Of a DNA stretch of 5,835 nucleotides, positions 1 through 5,835 are shown in pieces. Location: the NCBI GenBank assembly GCA_023300205.1, contig JALZVD010000294.1:1-5835 (forward strand), written 5' to 3'. This DNA comes from Akkermansiaceae bacterium. GTDB taxonomy: Bacteria > Verrucomicrobiota > Verrucomicrobiia > Verrucomicrobiales > Akkermansiaceae. Position 1 is the first letter of the stretch; every line of letters begins with the position of its first letter. The translations under genes and the position numbers were made by a program. The notes beneath the pieces are model-generated. The model worked only from the letters and a program-made list of their open reading frames with translations, did not search any database and was not told the origin of the DNA.

Positions 1-219
1 TTTTTATATCAGTTTATTAATCAAACGTTTTAAAATTTTTCCTTGCGTCATGATCATTTTCAGTCTTTTTAATAATAAATTTATTAATTGTTAATATATT
101 GTGTGTATTAATTTGTTATTAAATTAAATGTTTTAATATGATAATCAGTATTTATTAAACAATAGATGGATTTGTTCTGTGTTTGGTGTTTTATTTTGGC
201 TGATTTATTTTTGTGTGTA

Positions 220-332
220 TTGAGGTGTTGAGTGGGCGGTTGTTTGTTTCTGGTTTTATCGTGTTCTTAATATGGTTAAATGTGGTCTTTATGTTTTTTT
301 GTTTAATGATCTTTTGAGGTATTGAGGTGGGC
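220..332 (+). repeat. Imperfect direct repeat pair, about 18-19 nt, TTGAG-rich
   Basis: Positions 220-237 and 314-332 read almost the same: TTGAGGT, then G or A, then TTGAG, then an optional extra G, then TGGGC. They differ by one substitution and one single-base indel and start 94 bases apart. Each copy contains TTGAG twice. The same pentamer recurs at 375, 380, 528, 587, 756 and 833, ten copies in 957 bases, and I saw none of the complement CTCAA. The heavy T and G content raises the chance expectation, so a functional role is unproven. Confidence 0.4.
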
Positions 333-524
333 TTAGATTTCGAGTTTTCTGAGCGATGGTCTTTGGTGTGTATGTTGAGTTGAGCTTGAAGGGTAGTTGG
401 GTTTTTTGGGTGTTCATTTATAGTGTATTGTCTTGTCTTAGGTTGGTGAGTTCCATGTAAATCAGGGGTATTGTTTTTATAGTGTGATGAATTTTAACTA
501 ATTTAAGTGTGGTTTTAAAGAATG

Positions 525-544
525 GAGTTGAGTTGTTTCAACTC
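525..544. repeat. Short inverted repeat (7-bp stem, 6-nt loop)
   Basis: GAGTTGA at 525-531 pairs perfectly with TCAACTC at 538-544 around the loop GTTGTT. No T-run follows on the + strand, and no clear A-run precedes it that would serve the minus strand, so it is not a standard intrinsic terminator. It could be the stem of a decayed terminator from a gene left of the window, an operator, or a chance fold. Confidence 0.4.
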
Positions 545-624
545 TGATTAATTTATTCCAATTGGTGTTCGTTTCATTATGAGAGCTTGAGATGTTAATG
601 ATGTGTTGCTGTCTGCTGAGGGTA

Positions 625-814
625 TTTAGATGTAATTTTTTTACAGGAGAGTGTGTTAGGAGTGCGAATAAGTATGATTTTTTAAGTGGCTGTCATTGCT
701 TTCATATCGCGATTTTGGCCCGTCGATATGGCTCTCTTTAGAGAGGGGGTAAGGGTTGAGCTAGGCTTAGTTTAGGCGGCGTTTAAGCTTTAGATGAATT
801 AATCTATTTAGATG
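625..814 (+). repeat. Three copies of TTTAGATG upstream of the SNF2 gene
   Basis: The octamer TTTAGATG occurs at 625-632, 789-796 and 807-814. The first and third copies share the longer 10-mer TATTTAGATG (623-632 and 805-814). All three are followed by an A/T-rich ATT- or AAT-like end. The last two start 18 bases apart, less than two helical turns. Such spacing could suit a DNA-binding protein, but this is inference from the repeat alone; no known box is recognised. Confidence 0.4.
703..745 (+). other. Two adjacent stem-loops, possible structured leader or small RNA
   Basis: CATATCG at 703-709 is a perfect match to CGATATG at 724-730. Two more C-G pairs inside (710-711 with 721-722) are possible across a bulged T. 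Directly after it, CTCTCT at 732-737 and AGAGAG at 740-745 form a second tight hairpin, realistically five pairs with a TTTA loop. No T-run follows, so this is not a terminator. A further weaker stem may form at 763-769 with 784-790 (one G-U pair). The tandem arrangement about 215 bases before the SNF2 start suggests an RNA leader element or a protein-binding site. No known RNA family is recognised. Confidence 0.4.
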
Positions 815-860
815 CATTCTTATCTTGCCAGATTGAGAATATAGCCTATAACATTGCGTT

Positions 861-889
861 CCCTTGATACGTGAAAAAATATTCAAGGG
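861..889. promoter_or_regulatory. Inverted repeat upstream of SNF2 gene, possible operator or leader hairpin
   Basis: CCCTTGA at 861-867 and TCAAGGG at 883-889 are perfect inverted copies separated by 15 bases. Two further A-T pairs are possible inside if one T is bulged. The site ends 68 bases before the SNF2 start codon. Half-sites this size, with centres about 22 bases apart (roughly two helical turns), are typical of dimeric repressor sites, but the sequence would equally form an RNA hairpin in the leader. No T-run follows, which argues against a terminator. Confidence 0.4.
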
Positions 890-957
890 TGCATGTACTT
901 TACCTAAATTATTGATGGCTGAGTAGCAGGCACTAACCATAAAAATTATCATTTCGG

Positions 958-3900
958 ATGAATCCAGACAGAGCAACATTGAATTTCCTTAATAGCTTCG
1001 CAGAAGAAGCTCGTAACCGTGGCGACGATCTTCAACAAGAGGGGGCTGTTACACAGATATTTGGAAATCACCTTTTCATTCAAGGTAGAGTGGAAGATAA
1101 AACAGGTACTTACAGAACAAGTTTAAGACTACAGGGGAATCGTTGGTTCGGTAGCTGTACTTCTGACGATGAGACTATCGCTGGTGCATGTATGTATGCA
1201 ACAATGATGGAGCGCATGCATCGAGGTGAAGATTTACCAGAATCACCGAATGAGTTTGATGATACACCGATTATCGATCTTATCGAGGAGAAGTTGGATC
1301 GTGAGATAGACGATGCGGAGGCGGATTTTGTTACTAAGGTAGAAAAGCGTTATCGTCGTTATGTGATCGAGGGTGAAATCCATGATCATGATATGGTTCG
1401 GTTGAATCCTCGTTGGGAAATTGTTAGCTATGATCCTTTAGAACTATGGCCAATGCCTCCTGGTGATATTATAGAATTCTGGAATTATTTGGCATACGCG
1501 TTTTACAAGAAGAAGCTTCCTTATGCTGACTTTATGGATGCGATCACGGATCTTAAGTCAGTGCAGAAGAAGATGCAGGACTGGGAGAAGGAACGGGAGG
1601 TTGCTGAGTGGTATGACCGGATCGAGAGTGTGAATGATCGGCCACCACAGGAAGAGCCGTTACAGATTGAATTTAGAATTGTTTCAACAATTAACGAGGC
1701 GAGGGTAGAAGTGAAAGAGGGAGATGCGGAATGGTTACCTCTGAGAGAGAAAAACGATATTGATCGTCTTGTTGGTTTATTCCAGATGGCTGCATTGCGT
1801 ATGGATGCACCGAGTCAGGTGATTTGGGAGCATTTCCTTGCTTATTATCATAAAGAAGGTTCGGCAACGATGGATCTGGATACTGAGGATGCTTGTCGCT
1901 TTATGAACCGATTGTTCCGCCAGAAGGCTCTTAAGGGGTATGTGGTGAACTTGGATGAGCGTGTTTTTAAAGTTTCTCCTAAGGAGATTAGATGGATTTG
2001 TGAAGATGATCCTTATTATCCTGATGCATTTGCGCTTCAGCTTATCACTAGTGGAGGGGAAAACGTTTCTCACTCAGTAAGATTACTTCCTGGACGTGAG
2101 GAACTCTATCAGTCTGATGAGACTGTTTTCCCAGGTCCACCAAGGTGGCTTAATCATACTGAGGTGATGCCACGCTATATGATCCCTAAAGAGGTTATCG
2201 ATAGTTTAGAGGGTGTTGAATTTTTACGTAAGATAGGAGCGAAGCTTCCTGAGTCTATGAAGAAGCGTGTGATGGATCTGGATCTGTATCCAAGATTCCA
2301 GATGCGTATTGAACAGGGACTTACTGCTGCTGAGACGGAGCATTTAGTGATTGATGTGAAGGCTCTAGAGAAGAAGGATCGTCGTAAGGAGAAGCTTATT
2401 AAAGAAGGTTGGGAACTTGTGGAGCAGAAGCCTGTTAAAGGGAAGCAATTGCTGCGTTTTGCTCGTGAGGATCTTTATCCTGTTCCTGGATTACTTCAGG
2501 AGATGGGGCTTACTTATGACGAGAAGTTAGATGAATTTAAGACGCGTGTTACTAAGCTATTCCCTGAGAAATTTGCTGAGTGGGCGCAAGAGATGCCAAA
2601 GTCAGTAGAAGTGGAGATGGACTTCAAGCTTAAGACGCTTCTGGCTGATCCGGTGACTGCAGCGATCCGTTTTGAGGTAGTGAATCAGGATATCGATTGG
2701 TTTGATCTTAGGATTGTCATCGATGTTGAAGGTGTGAATCTTTCTAAGACACAGATACGTCAGCTAGTAGCCGCTCGAGGTGGATATGTGCGGATGGAAG
2801 ATGGTGGCTGGATGAGATTGGAAATCAAGTTAGATGATGATCAGCGTGATGCTGTGACAAGACTAGGTCTGGATCCATTTGATTTATCTGGTGAAACTCA
2901 CCGCATGCATGCTCTACAGTTGGCAGACCCTAAGGCGGCAGAGGTATTTGATCCTAAGGCATGGAAGCGCATCAAGGATACAGCGAAAGATATTGTTGTG
3001 GATGTGGATGTGGATCTACCTGAGGGACTGAATGCGACACTTCGTCCTTACCAGGTTGATGGATTTAAATTCTTAGCTTACCTAGCGACTAACCGTTTTG
3101 GCGGAATTTTAGCTGATGACATGGGACTGGGTAAGACGATTCAGTCATTGACTTATATACTATGGTTACGCGCAGAAAATAAGAAGGATAAGGCCACGAA
3201 GCATAAGCCAGCATTGATTGTGTGTCCAAAATCTGTTCTTGATGTCTGGGCTACTGAGGCAGAGAAATTTGCACCTGAGCTTAGCGTGAAGATTCTGAGG
3301 ACTAAGGATGATCTTAACGTTGATGAGGCGCAAAACGATTTAGACATGGTTGTTCTCAACTATGCGCAGCTTCGAGTCTGTGGTGAAGAGCTTAATACGA
3401 TCAAGTGGCTTACTGTCATTCTTGATGAGGGTCAGCAGATTAAAAATCCAGATTCTAAGGCTGCGAAGGCAGCTCGTGAGCTTAATGCATCTAATAGGCT
3501 TGTTCTAACGGGAACTCCTATTGAGAATAGGCTGATGGATATGTGGTCACTCATGGCATTTGCAATGCCGGGGGTTCTTGGAACGAAGGCTTATTTCAAG
3601 AAGCGTTTTGATAAGCGTAAGGATCCAACATCTCAACAAAGACTAGCATCTAGACTACGTCCATTCCTACTTCGTAGAACGAAGCTTCAGGTGGCGAAAG
3701 ATCTGCCTCCTAGAACTGAGGAAGAAGTATTTGCAGAAATGGAAGGTATTCAGGCAGATCTCTACAAGGCTGAGCTGAAAAGAATTCAAAAGGCTCTTCT
3801 TGGATTAGATTCTGACGAAGCGGTGAAGAAAAACTCGTTTGCGATTCTTCAAGGTCTCATGCGATTACGTCAAATTTGTTGTCACCCTGGATTAATCGAT

Positions 3901-4530
3901 CCTAAATTCCTCAAGGAAGAGAGTGCGAAGATGACCGCTCTGTTCTATCTTTTAGATCAACTCCGCGAGGAGGGGCACAAGGTGTTGGTATTCTCTCAGT
4001 TTGTTTCGATGTTAGACATTATCAAGGCGCGTCTTGAGACTGAAAGCCGAGCTTATAATTATTTAACAGGTCAGACAAAAGACCGTAAAGGGGAGATTGA
4101 GAAGTTTCAAACTACGAAAGATCCTTCAGTATTCATGTTGTCACTTAAGGCAGGTGGAGCAGGTCTAAATCTTACCTCTGCGTCCTATGTTATCCTGTAT
4201 GATCCATGGTGGAATCCCGCTGTGGAGAACCAAGCGATTGATAGAACGCACCGAATTGGTCAGAAGAATAAGGTGATCGCGTATCGTCTGCTTACACGCA
4301 ATACAGTCGAGGAGAAGATTCGGGTTCTTCAACATCAGAAGACGGCATTGGTGACTAACGTTCTTGGTGACGAAGGTTTTGCAAGTAATCTTGATATGGA
4401 AGACTTGCAGTTCATTCTAACTCATGGTGCAAATGAGGTGCTAGACGAGGAGGATATCATTCAGAATCCAACGAAGCCAGTGGCTAAGAAAGCAGCGAAA
4501 AAGGCAGCTAAGAAAGCGGCAAAAAAGTAA
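958..4530 (+). CDS. SNF2-family DNA-dependent ATPase with degenerate SWIM domain and KKAA tail
   Basis: This is a complete 1190-residue SNF2 (superfamily 2) ATPase. The family uses ATP to translocate on double-stranded DNA and displace or remodel bound proteins; this member's target is unknown. Residues 12-90 resemble a SWIM domain with only two of four zinc ligands (C67, C78; S69 and Y80 replace Cys and His). Residues 100-560 are unrecognised, and 565-625 look like the segment found before the core in bacterial SNF2 proteins. The core has LRPYQVDGF (695-703), Walker A DMGLGKT (721-727), motif II DEGQ (823-826), LTGTPIENR (850-858), KVLVFSQF (1008-1015), SLKAGGAGLNLT (1062-1073) and QAIDRTHRIGQ (1092-1102). 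The tail ends in repeated KKAA. An in-frame TAA at 940-942 and no other start codon before 958 fix the ATG; no Shine-Dalgarno motif precedes it. It appears monocistronic. The family assignment is certain, the biological role is not. Confidence 0.96.
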   Translation: MNPDRATLNFLNSFAEEARNRGDDLQQEGAVTQIFGNHLFIQGRVEDKTGTYRTSLRLQGNRWFGSCTSDDETIAGACMYATMMERMHRGEDLPESPNEFDDTPIIDLIEEKLDREIDDAEADFVTKVEKRYRRYVIEGEIHDHDMVRLNPRWEIVSYDPLELWPMPPGDIIEFWNYLAYAFYKKKLPYADFMDAITDLKSVQKKMQDWEKEREVAEWYDRIESVNDRPPQEEPLQIEFRIVSTINEARVEVKEGDAEWLPLREKNDIDRLVGLFQMAALRMDAPSQVIWEHFLAYYHKEGSATMDLDTEDACRFMNRLFRQKALKGYVVNLDERVFKVSPKEIRWICEDDPYYPDAFALQLITSGGENVSHSVRLLPGREELYQSDETVFPGPPRWLNHTEVMPRYMIPKEVIDSLEGVEFLRKIGAKLPESMKKRVMDLDLYPRFQMRIEQGLTAAETEHLVIDVKALEKKDRRKEKLIKEGWELVEQKPVKGKQLLRFAREDLYPVPGLLQEMGLTYDEKLDEFKTRVTKLFPEKFAEWAQEMPKSVEVEMDFKLKTLLADPVTAAIRFEVVNQDIDWFDLRIVIDVEGVNLSKTQIRQLVAARGGYVRMEDGGWMRLEIKLDDDQRDAVTRLGLDPFDLSGETHRMHALQLADPKAAEVFDPKAWKRIKDTAKDIVVDVDVDLPEGLNATLRPYQVDGFKFLAYLATNRFGGILADDMGLGKTIQSLTYILWLRAENKKDKATKHKPALIVCPKSVLDVWATEAEKFAPELSVKILRTKDDLNVDEAQNDLDMVVLNYAQLRVCGEELNTIKWLTVILDEGQQIKNPDSKAAKAARELNASNRLVLTGTPIENRLMDMWSLMAFAMPGVLGTKAYFKKRFDKRKDPTSQQRLASRLRPFLLRRTKLQVAKDLPPRTEEEVFAEMEGIQADLYKAELKRIQKALLGLDSDEAVKKNSFAILQGLMRLRQICCHPGLIDPKFLKEESAKMTALFYLLDQLREEGHKVLVFSQFVSMLDIIKARLETESRAYNYLTGQTKDRKGEIEKFQTTKDPSVFMLSLKAGGAGLNLTSASYVILYDPWWNPAVENQAIDRTHRIGQKNKVIAYRLLTRNTVEEKIRVLQHQKTALVTNVLGDEGFASNLDMEDLQFILTHGANEVLDEEDIIQNPTKPVAKKAAKKAAKKAAKK
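4486..4527 (+). repeat. Twelve-base repeats encoding the KKAA tail
   Basis: The last 14 codons before the stop encode Lys-Lys-Ala-Ala three times and a final Lys-Lys (residues 1177-1190). Codons alternate between AAG and AAA and between GCA, GCG and GCT, so the copies are not identical at DNA level. This argues for selection on the protein sequence rather than a very recent slippage event. Such tails resemble the basic ends of histone H1-like bacterial proteins and probably bind DNA non-specifically. Confidence 0.85.
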
Positions 4531-4557
4531 ATTCTGTTAGTAGCTTAAAACATTTAT

Positions 4558-4601
4558 AACCATCTTTTCTGTGTATGCAGTGAGGATGGTTTTTTGTTTT
4601 T
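4558..4601 (+). terminator. Rho-independent terminator of the SNF2 gene
   Basis: AACCATC at 4558-4564 pairs with GATGGTT at 4585-4591. The stem can extend by a U-G and a U-A pair (4565-4566 with 4583-4584). A run of six T, one G and five T (4590-4601) follows. The stem begins 27 bases after the stop codon, as expected for the end of the SNF2 transcript. The loop is rather long, about 16-20 bases. Confidence 0.8.
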
Positions 4602-4658
4602 ATATGTGGTAGGAGAGGTTTATTCTTTTGTCTTTATTCGATAAATAGTTTTTTACAT

Positions 4659-4715
4659 GACTTAGTTTTTCTCTACTCATTGATTTGAGAGGGAAGAGGG
4701 ATTAGTGACTAAGTC
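4659..4715. repeat. Long inverted repeat between the two terminators
   Basis: GACTTAGT at 4659-4666 is a perfect inverted match to ACTAAGTC at 4708-4715. Just inside, 4667-4674 can pair with 4688-4695 through six Watson-Crick and two G-U pairs, leaving 4696-4707 unpaired. It lies in a 203-base gene gap after the SNF2 terminator and directly before the bidirectional terminator. It could be a small structured RNA, a decayed terminator or a chance fold. I see no convincing promoter for a separate transcript. Confidence 0.35.
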
Positions 4716-4725
4716 TGAGGGCGTA

Positions 4726-4765
4726 AAAAAACGTAATGGAGTGGACTACTCGCATTACGTTTTTT
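4726..4765. terminator. Strong bidirectional terminator between convergent genes
   Basis: The 13 bases at 4726-4738 (A-run then CGTAATG) pair perfectly with 4753-4765 (CATTACG then T-run). Four more pairs (4739-4742 with 4748-4751) extend the stem past a bulged G at 4752, closing a 5-base loop. The A-run on one side and T-run on the other give a U-tract in both directions. It lies 39 bases beyond the stop of the minus-strand autotransporter gene, so that gene is its most likely main user. It also backs up the SNF2 terminator against read-through. Confidence 0.9.
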
Positions 4766-4804
4766 AAAAGTGGCTCTGGTGGTAGAGCATCTGGTGAAAT
4801 GATT

Positions 4805-5835
4805 TTACCAAGTATAGCTGATGCCTAGATTACCGCCAGCAGAGGAGTCAAAGTCATCACCGAAACTAGAGAAGCCTGATAGGTTTAGTGTGCTCTTGCT
4901 ATTGAGGTCATAAAAGATGCCAATATTTGCTTGGTAACTGGTCTCAGAGAATCCTGGAGAGGTTACATCGAATAATGAGCTTGCATCTGCGAAGCTGGAT
5001 GTAATATCAGTTCCGTCATCACCGAGGTTATAAATAGCTCTGAGGCTACCTTGTAGTGCCCAAGGGGAGCCTTGTGATTTCAACGTTCCTTCGATGCCTA
5101 ACTCGAGGAAGGTAGCGTCTTTCTCAATTTCGTCTATATCAAGACTGTTAATAGAACCAGTCTCGCTAAATGAATCAGTTGTTGATTTCACGTAATTAAT
5201 TCCTGTGAATAATGAGATATGGCCACTTTTGCCAGTATGAATCTGTGATTTATAGTTCACTCCGAGATGAAGGACGGTGTTATCTATGTCTGTTGCTCTA
5301 TTTACTAGTCCTTGGGCAGTTCTTGTTCCATCAAAGCTATATTGAGAAAATCCCGCACTGGCTCTGATTGTGCCTGGCTTCATACCATCATTGAATGGCA
5401 TAGGTAAAGAATGCTCAACGTAAACAGAGGCTAGAACACCATCACCATCGAGTGAGATGCGTTCCCCTGAGATGTCAGCGCTATCAAGTCCTAGAATGAA
5501 TCCCCAACGAGTGTAATCATTTACAGATCTTTCTACTCCTATGTAGCCACCGGATCCCTGTAGTTCAAAATCTGAGTTATCGATAGAACTATCGGACTCA
5601 ATGCTAAACCCGTTAATACCAGCGTAGACGGTACTGTCTGAGTTGATAATTGCATTTCTGCCGTTCACTAGGATATTGAGGAATTGGCGGTATGACTGAA
5701 CTCCATATTCAGTAACTGATCCATATGCTTCAGGTGAGATCTCTTGGAGTTCTGTGTCGATGGTGACTCCTGCAAGCGTTGATTGTCTTAAACTAGCTAG
5801 CTCAATGATACTAAGTGATTGAGGCGTGAGCTGAG
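4805..5835 (-). CDS. Autotransporter beta-barrel domain protein, C-terminal part (5' end outside window)
   Basis: The frame stays open from the stop at 4805-4807 to the window edge (first full codon at 5833-5831), so 342 C-terminal residues are visible and the start lies beyond 5835. Residues 1-60 contain a helical stretch with the motif ELQEISPEAYGSVTEYG, typical of the linker just before autotransporter barrels. Residues from about 70 on are alternating amphipathic strands rich in Gly, Ser, Asp and aromatics. The protein ends in NLGISYTW, with a terminal aromatic and hydrophobics at -3, -5 and -7, matching the outer-membrane beta-signal used for barrel insertion. The family barrel is about 250-300 residues, so it looks complete. 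The secreted passenger and signal peptide are not in view, so the exported function is unknown. A GTG at 5668 is internal, not the start. In the sampled stretch third codon positions favour A and C, opposite to the SNF2 gene. Confidence 0.85.
   Translation of the reverse strand, partial: QLTPQSLSIIELASLRQSTLAGVTIDTELQEISPEAYGSVTEYGVQSYRQFLNILVNGRNAIINSDSTVYAGINGFSIESDSSIDNSDFELQGSGGYIGVERSVNDYTRWGFILGLDSADISGERISLDGDGVLASVYVEHSLPMPFNDGMKPGTIRASAGFSQYSFDGTRTAQGLVNRATDIDNTVLHLGVNYKSQIHTGKSGHISLFTGINYVKSTTDSFSETGSINSLDIDEIEKDATFLELGIEGTLKSQGSPWALQGSLRAIYNLGDDGTDITSSFADASSLFDVTSPGFSETSYQANIGIFYDLNSKSTLNLSGFSSFGDDFDSSAGGNLGISYTW

Larger units (their letters stand above)
1..957. other. Long non-coding upstream region, AT-rich and G+T-skewed
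   Basis: I see no credible gene here. All frames are broken by frequent stops, and the longest minus-strand reading frame (767-979) has no recognisable protein features. Positions 1-170 are very AT-rich and include a 14-bp perfect palindrome at 73-86, which may be chance in such sequence. By hand count, positions 181-420 hold about 120 T, 73 G, 33 A and 14 C on the + strand, an extreme keto bias for 240 bases. From about 650 onward the composition becomes more balanced, and several inverted repeats appear (listed separately). The part nearest 957 must carry the promoter and leader of the SNF2 gene, but I could not pick out a convincing -35/-10 pair. Confidence 0.75.

Noticed and set aside
73..86. 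Fourteen-base AT palindrome as an operator or origin element
   Set aside because: Made only of A and T in a very AT-rich stretch, with no accompanying DnaA-like boxes or repeats; chance is the simplest explanation.
181..420. Decayed gene or CRISPR-like array in the G+T-rich stretch
   Set aside because: No residual long frame in either strand, and repeats are short, imperfect and unevenly spaced.
854..883. Possible sigma-70 promoter (TTGCGT, 18-base gap, AATATT)
   Set aside because: Only half of the -35 matches and the -10 is poor; in AT-rich DNA such matches are expected by chance.
767..979. Minus-strand 70-residue reading frame
   Set aside because: It overlaps the SNF2 start, has no recognisable motif, has no good ribosome-binding site in view, and lies over the inverted repeat at 861-889; probably a chance frame.
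1777..2073. Minus-strand 98-residue reading frame inside the SNF2 gene
   Set aside because: Antisense shadow of a strongly supported gene; its composition follows the complement of the SNF2 codons.
3153..3359. Minus-strand 68-residue reading frame inside the SNF2 core
   Set aside because: Antisense to conserved helicase motif-bearing sequence and without protein features of its own.
958..5835. SNF2 gene and autotransporter as a functional system, such as a defence island
   Set aside because: The genes are convergent with separate terminators, act in different compartments, and no nuclease, methylase or other defence partner is present in the window.

Overview
This window carries two protein genes that point toward each other, plus an unusually long, AT-rich and strand-skewed non-coding stretch at the left end. 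The autotransporter barrel implies a Gram-negative (diderm) bacterium. A large SNF2 ATPase with a lysine/alanine tail, no clear Shine-Dalgarno sequence and moderate-to-low GC would fit the Verrucomicrobiota or a relative. That placement is an inference from gene style, not from a marker gene.

Layout: positions 1-957 hold no convincing gene. They are AT-rich, and between about 181 and 420 extremely rich in T and G on the + strand. Several inverted repeats and a three-copy 8-mer lie closer to the next gene. Positions 958-4530 (+) encode a complete 1190-residue SNF2-family ATPase. It has a degenerate SWIM-like N-terminus, a long poorly characterised middle, a full two-lobe helicase core and a histone-H1-like KKAA tail. 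A rho-independent terminator follows at 4558-4601. The gap 4602-4804 contains a long inverted repeat and a strong bidirectional terminator at 4726-4765. Positions 4805-5835 (-) encode the C-terminal 342 residues of an autotransporter-type outer-membrane protein whose N-terminus lies beyond the window.

The two genes are convergent, have separate terminators and show no sign of working together. The SNF2 protein should act on DNA-protein complexes in the cytoplasm; the autotransporter barrel should sit in the outer membrane. Codon third positions and non-coding DNA are G+T-rich on the + strand throughout, and in the sampled stretch the minus-strand gene is correspondingly A+C-rich. This suggests the + strand is the leading strand of replication here. 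I did not find a clear new multi-gene system. The points most worth a second look are the SWIM remnant, the DEGQ motif II and basic tail of the SNF2 protein, and the structured, repeat-bearing leader upstream of it.
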